Program-made: the position numbers and the translations under genes
In this document: piece after piece, positions 62,011 through 64,000 of the stretch
How positions within the stretch are numbered: the stretch's first letter is position 1
How the letters are laid out: every line of letters starts with the position of its first letter
Source: Mesorhabditis belari
Lineage: Eukaryota > Nematoda > Chromadorea > Rhabditida > Rhabditidae
Length of the DNA stretch: 64,000 nucleotides
Direction of reading: 5' to 3'
Assembly: GCA_958450365.1 (NCBI GenBank)
Contig: CAUEEP010000760.1
Coordinates: 3,302,462 to 3,366,461, forward strand
The notes under the pieces: generated by a model
Seen by the model: only the letters and a program-made list of their open reading frames with translations
Database searches by the model: none
What the model was told of the DNA's origin: nothing

Positions 62011-63137
62011 TATGTAATTGTTTTATATTCGAATTTCTGAATACAAACAAATATCACCCGCAAATCATAATCTGTTTATTGCCTATTTGTTGACTGTCCA
62101 CCCATTTGGTTGACAACTTTTCTTGTCACTTTTGTTTTTCCTCTCTATTGTAGCTGTAAAGTAATACGGTGCTACGAAAGATTCTCTTTATTATTAAAAT
62201 TTTTGATTTCCAGAAATTCTTTCAAGTTTTATAAACCTGTCTATTCTTTCCAAAGGGTCCCCATTAGAGCTTTACTTGAAGAATTTTGTTTCCAAAATTT
62301 CTCGTATTTCTGATTTTGTAATGATCTTTAAATGAATAGTTGAATATTTCTTTTTTTCTTTTTTTCTTGAAGTTTTCACTCCAAACATTGCCCTGATATT
62401 GCCGATGAAACGAGTGCTGACTGTACATAATAAAATCTTTCGATTTTTCGTCAACGATTGATAAAAAGCAATGCAGACACTAAAATTTAAAGCCACACAC
62501 AAGTTGAATGAACTTTCTTTCTTTTGATCAGCCTCGTTATTCAAGAATACAATCGATTTTGCATGCAAATTTCTCGTAGATTTAGGGGTGGGATTTTTGG
62601 TAATTGGAGATGATTTGAAAGAAGAAAAGACGGAGAAGTCTTTTCTTTCAAATTCACAATTCGTATAAACTAATAGTAATCTATTCGCCGTAAGTAAATT
62701 TTAGGCAGTCTAACCGTTTCAGATTTTCTTCTATAATAAAGGATCAATTTAATCAAGGGCTGATTGAATGGATCACCTTGGATCAAGTCATTAAAGTAGG
62801 TTGTATTTTGGTTGGTTCACCAGGCTTGTACATAGACAAAACCATAAAAATATAAAACAAACTGTGATCTCGGCGGGTTTTGCTTTAAAATTTTGATTTG
62901 GAGCAATCCTAGCCTGTTTCTATTCTCGTTTTTAACGTAAGGGTCACTCTTGACCAGACTTCCCCTTCCCTCCCTGTTCCATTCTCTTTCAACCAAAAGA
63001 CCCATCTTCTTCTCTTCTTTTCCCTTCATACATTTCCAACAGCTGTTTACGATTTCTACTACTATTGATCCAATTTAATATAAGCACTTTTTATTCTTGA
63101 TTCATTTTTAGTTTCCATACAATCAGTGATTGCGAAC
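62011..63137. other. Intergenic region between transporter and next gene
   Basis: 3' UTR of the transporter, then AT-rich sequence; a C/T-rich stretch at 62960-63040 may be the promoter of the following gene. No gene seen. Confidence 0.5.
62429..62434 (+). terminator. Poly(A) signal candidate of the transporter
   Basis: First AATAAA after the stop codon, about 420 nt downstream. Confidence 0.45.
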
Positions 63138-64000
63138 ATGGAAGCAAGCGATTGGCCGAGACAACGGGTTCGGTTATATTTTACTTTGAAAAGCTTTAAT
63201 GAGTATCTTTTTAGTTTAATTGTTTGAAAAAAGTTTAGAAATCCCGACTGACAGAAGAAGAAAATCATTCTCAATCGATAAGAGCACCAACGGATTATGA
63301 AAAAATCAAGAGACCCGTTGAGAGAGATTGGCCAATTTGTAAGTGTTGACACTTTTACCAGTAGCATCAAAAAATGTTGCACTGAATTCCAATGCACTCT
63401 TACCTCATTCATACAAATTTCAGGCTTATTTCTGAGTCTAGCCGGAGCGCTCATCGTTGCTGGCTTGTTTTTTGCAACCATTGTGAGTAAATGTTAATTG
63501 AAATTTAGTTAAGGCTAAAAAAATGATCACAGCCGCTCAATGAAACAGATTTCTTGCTTTATTTTGAGAGAATTCTCTTAAAACAATTAGAAACAAAGGG
63601 GGTTTTTTTGAAGAAAATTACCTCAAATTTGTCTTTTTACAAACATGAATTTCTATAAATCAAGTTTTTACAGGGTAAAGCTTTTACAAATCTGTCAGAG
63701 AAATGAAATTGTTGTACAAATAGTACAGAAATTGTACAGATAGTACAGAAATTGATCTAAAAAGTATTCATGAGAATTCAGACCGGTTTCATTACATATG
63801 AAGGTGATGCTCATCGTTCAATGTTTGAGGTGATCTTGGGTTAGGTAGGAAAAATAAGTTCAAAAGGATTCCAGAAACAAAAATCAATGTATGAACAAGG
63901 AAAACATGTGGAGATACGTGAGTTATTGTGTACTTTAAAAAGCTTATAAAACTAGTATTTCAGCTTTGCAAGCTACACCCGGTCAACAACGAATGGAAGA
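63138..64000 (+). CDS. Single-pass (type II) membrane protein, 5' part only
   Basis: Exons 63138-63167, 63239-63338, 63424-63482, 63782-63829, 63875-63917 and 63964-end join in phase; the gene runs off the window after about 105 codons. A polar, charged N-terminus (MEASDWPRQRKS) precedes one hydrophobic segment, LFLSLAGALIVAGLFFATI (about 45-63), then a lumenal or extracellular start reading TGFITYEGDAHRSMFEKQ and ATPGQQRME. I cannot name the family from this part. A TTTTTAG acceptor 26 nt before the ATG fits trans-splicing. The 299-bp intron 3 (63483-63781) contains TTGTACAGATAGTACAGAAA-type direct repeats; the short exon 4 (48 nt) is the least certain piece. Confidence 0.6.

Overview
This is a eukaryotic window, almost certainly from a free-living rhabditid nematode; the genus cannot be fixed from sequence alone. 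The evidence is compact multi-exon genes with many introns of only 40-70 bp, T-rich TAG/CAG 3' splice sites, splice-acceptor sequences lying 0-14 nt upstream of most start codons (as expected for spliced-leader trans-splicing), a clear LIN-32 (Atonal) orthologue, and many Tc1/mariner-type and palindromic MITE-like repeats. I rebuilt the gene models by hand by joining exons in consistent phase; no single open reading frame longer than about 360 codons exists except the intronless CDK10 gene.

Left third (1-11 kb, minus strand): repeats at the edge, a MOSPD1/3-type MSP-domain ER membrane protein (1806-4150) whose first intron is packed with palindromic elements, LAF-1/DDX3 DEAD-box RNA helicase (6250-9663, 17 exons, 720 aa), and an intronless CDK10-type kinase (9924-10994) only about 260 bp upstream of laf-1. 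After a 3.8 kb divergent promoter region comes one very large plus-strand gene (14841-32593): a TRIP12/Ufd4-class HECT E3 ubiquitin ligase, 39 coding exons for a 1776-aa form plus an alternative first exon giving a 1462-aa form. A complete two-HMG-box protein gene lies antisense inside one of its introns (25862-27237).

Middle (33-46.5 kb, minus strand): lin-32 (155 aa, bHLH) with a decayed mariner transposon inside the intron that splits the bHLH domain; a 3.5 kb gene-free upstream region; a GT31 galactosyltransferase-like type II membrane protein (325 aa) whose sixth intron holds a 904-bp Tc1/mariner relic and a palindromic MITE; ALG2-type mannosyltransferase (407 aa); and a small 85-aa single-pass membrane protein of unknown function.

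Right third: an 11.5 kb stretch without a supportable gene but with several repeat families, including an unusual foldback element built from repeats of a CGGACGTCCG palindrome; then a plus-strand SLC2/GLUT-type sugar transporter (57970-62010, 14 exons, 501 aa) and the 5' part of a single-pass membrane protein that runs off the window.

The genes are ordinary conserved housekeeping and developmental genes and do not form one pathway; ALG2 and the GT31 enzyme both act in glycosylation (ER and Golgi). I see no operon that can be proven, no prokaryotic system and no unusual defence or biosynthetic cluster. The most unusual signals are the splice-site composition (TAG acceptors outnumber CAG in my models), the double promoter of the E3 ligase with its loss of the WWE domain, the nested HMG gene, and the repeat families.
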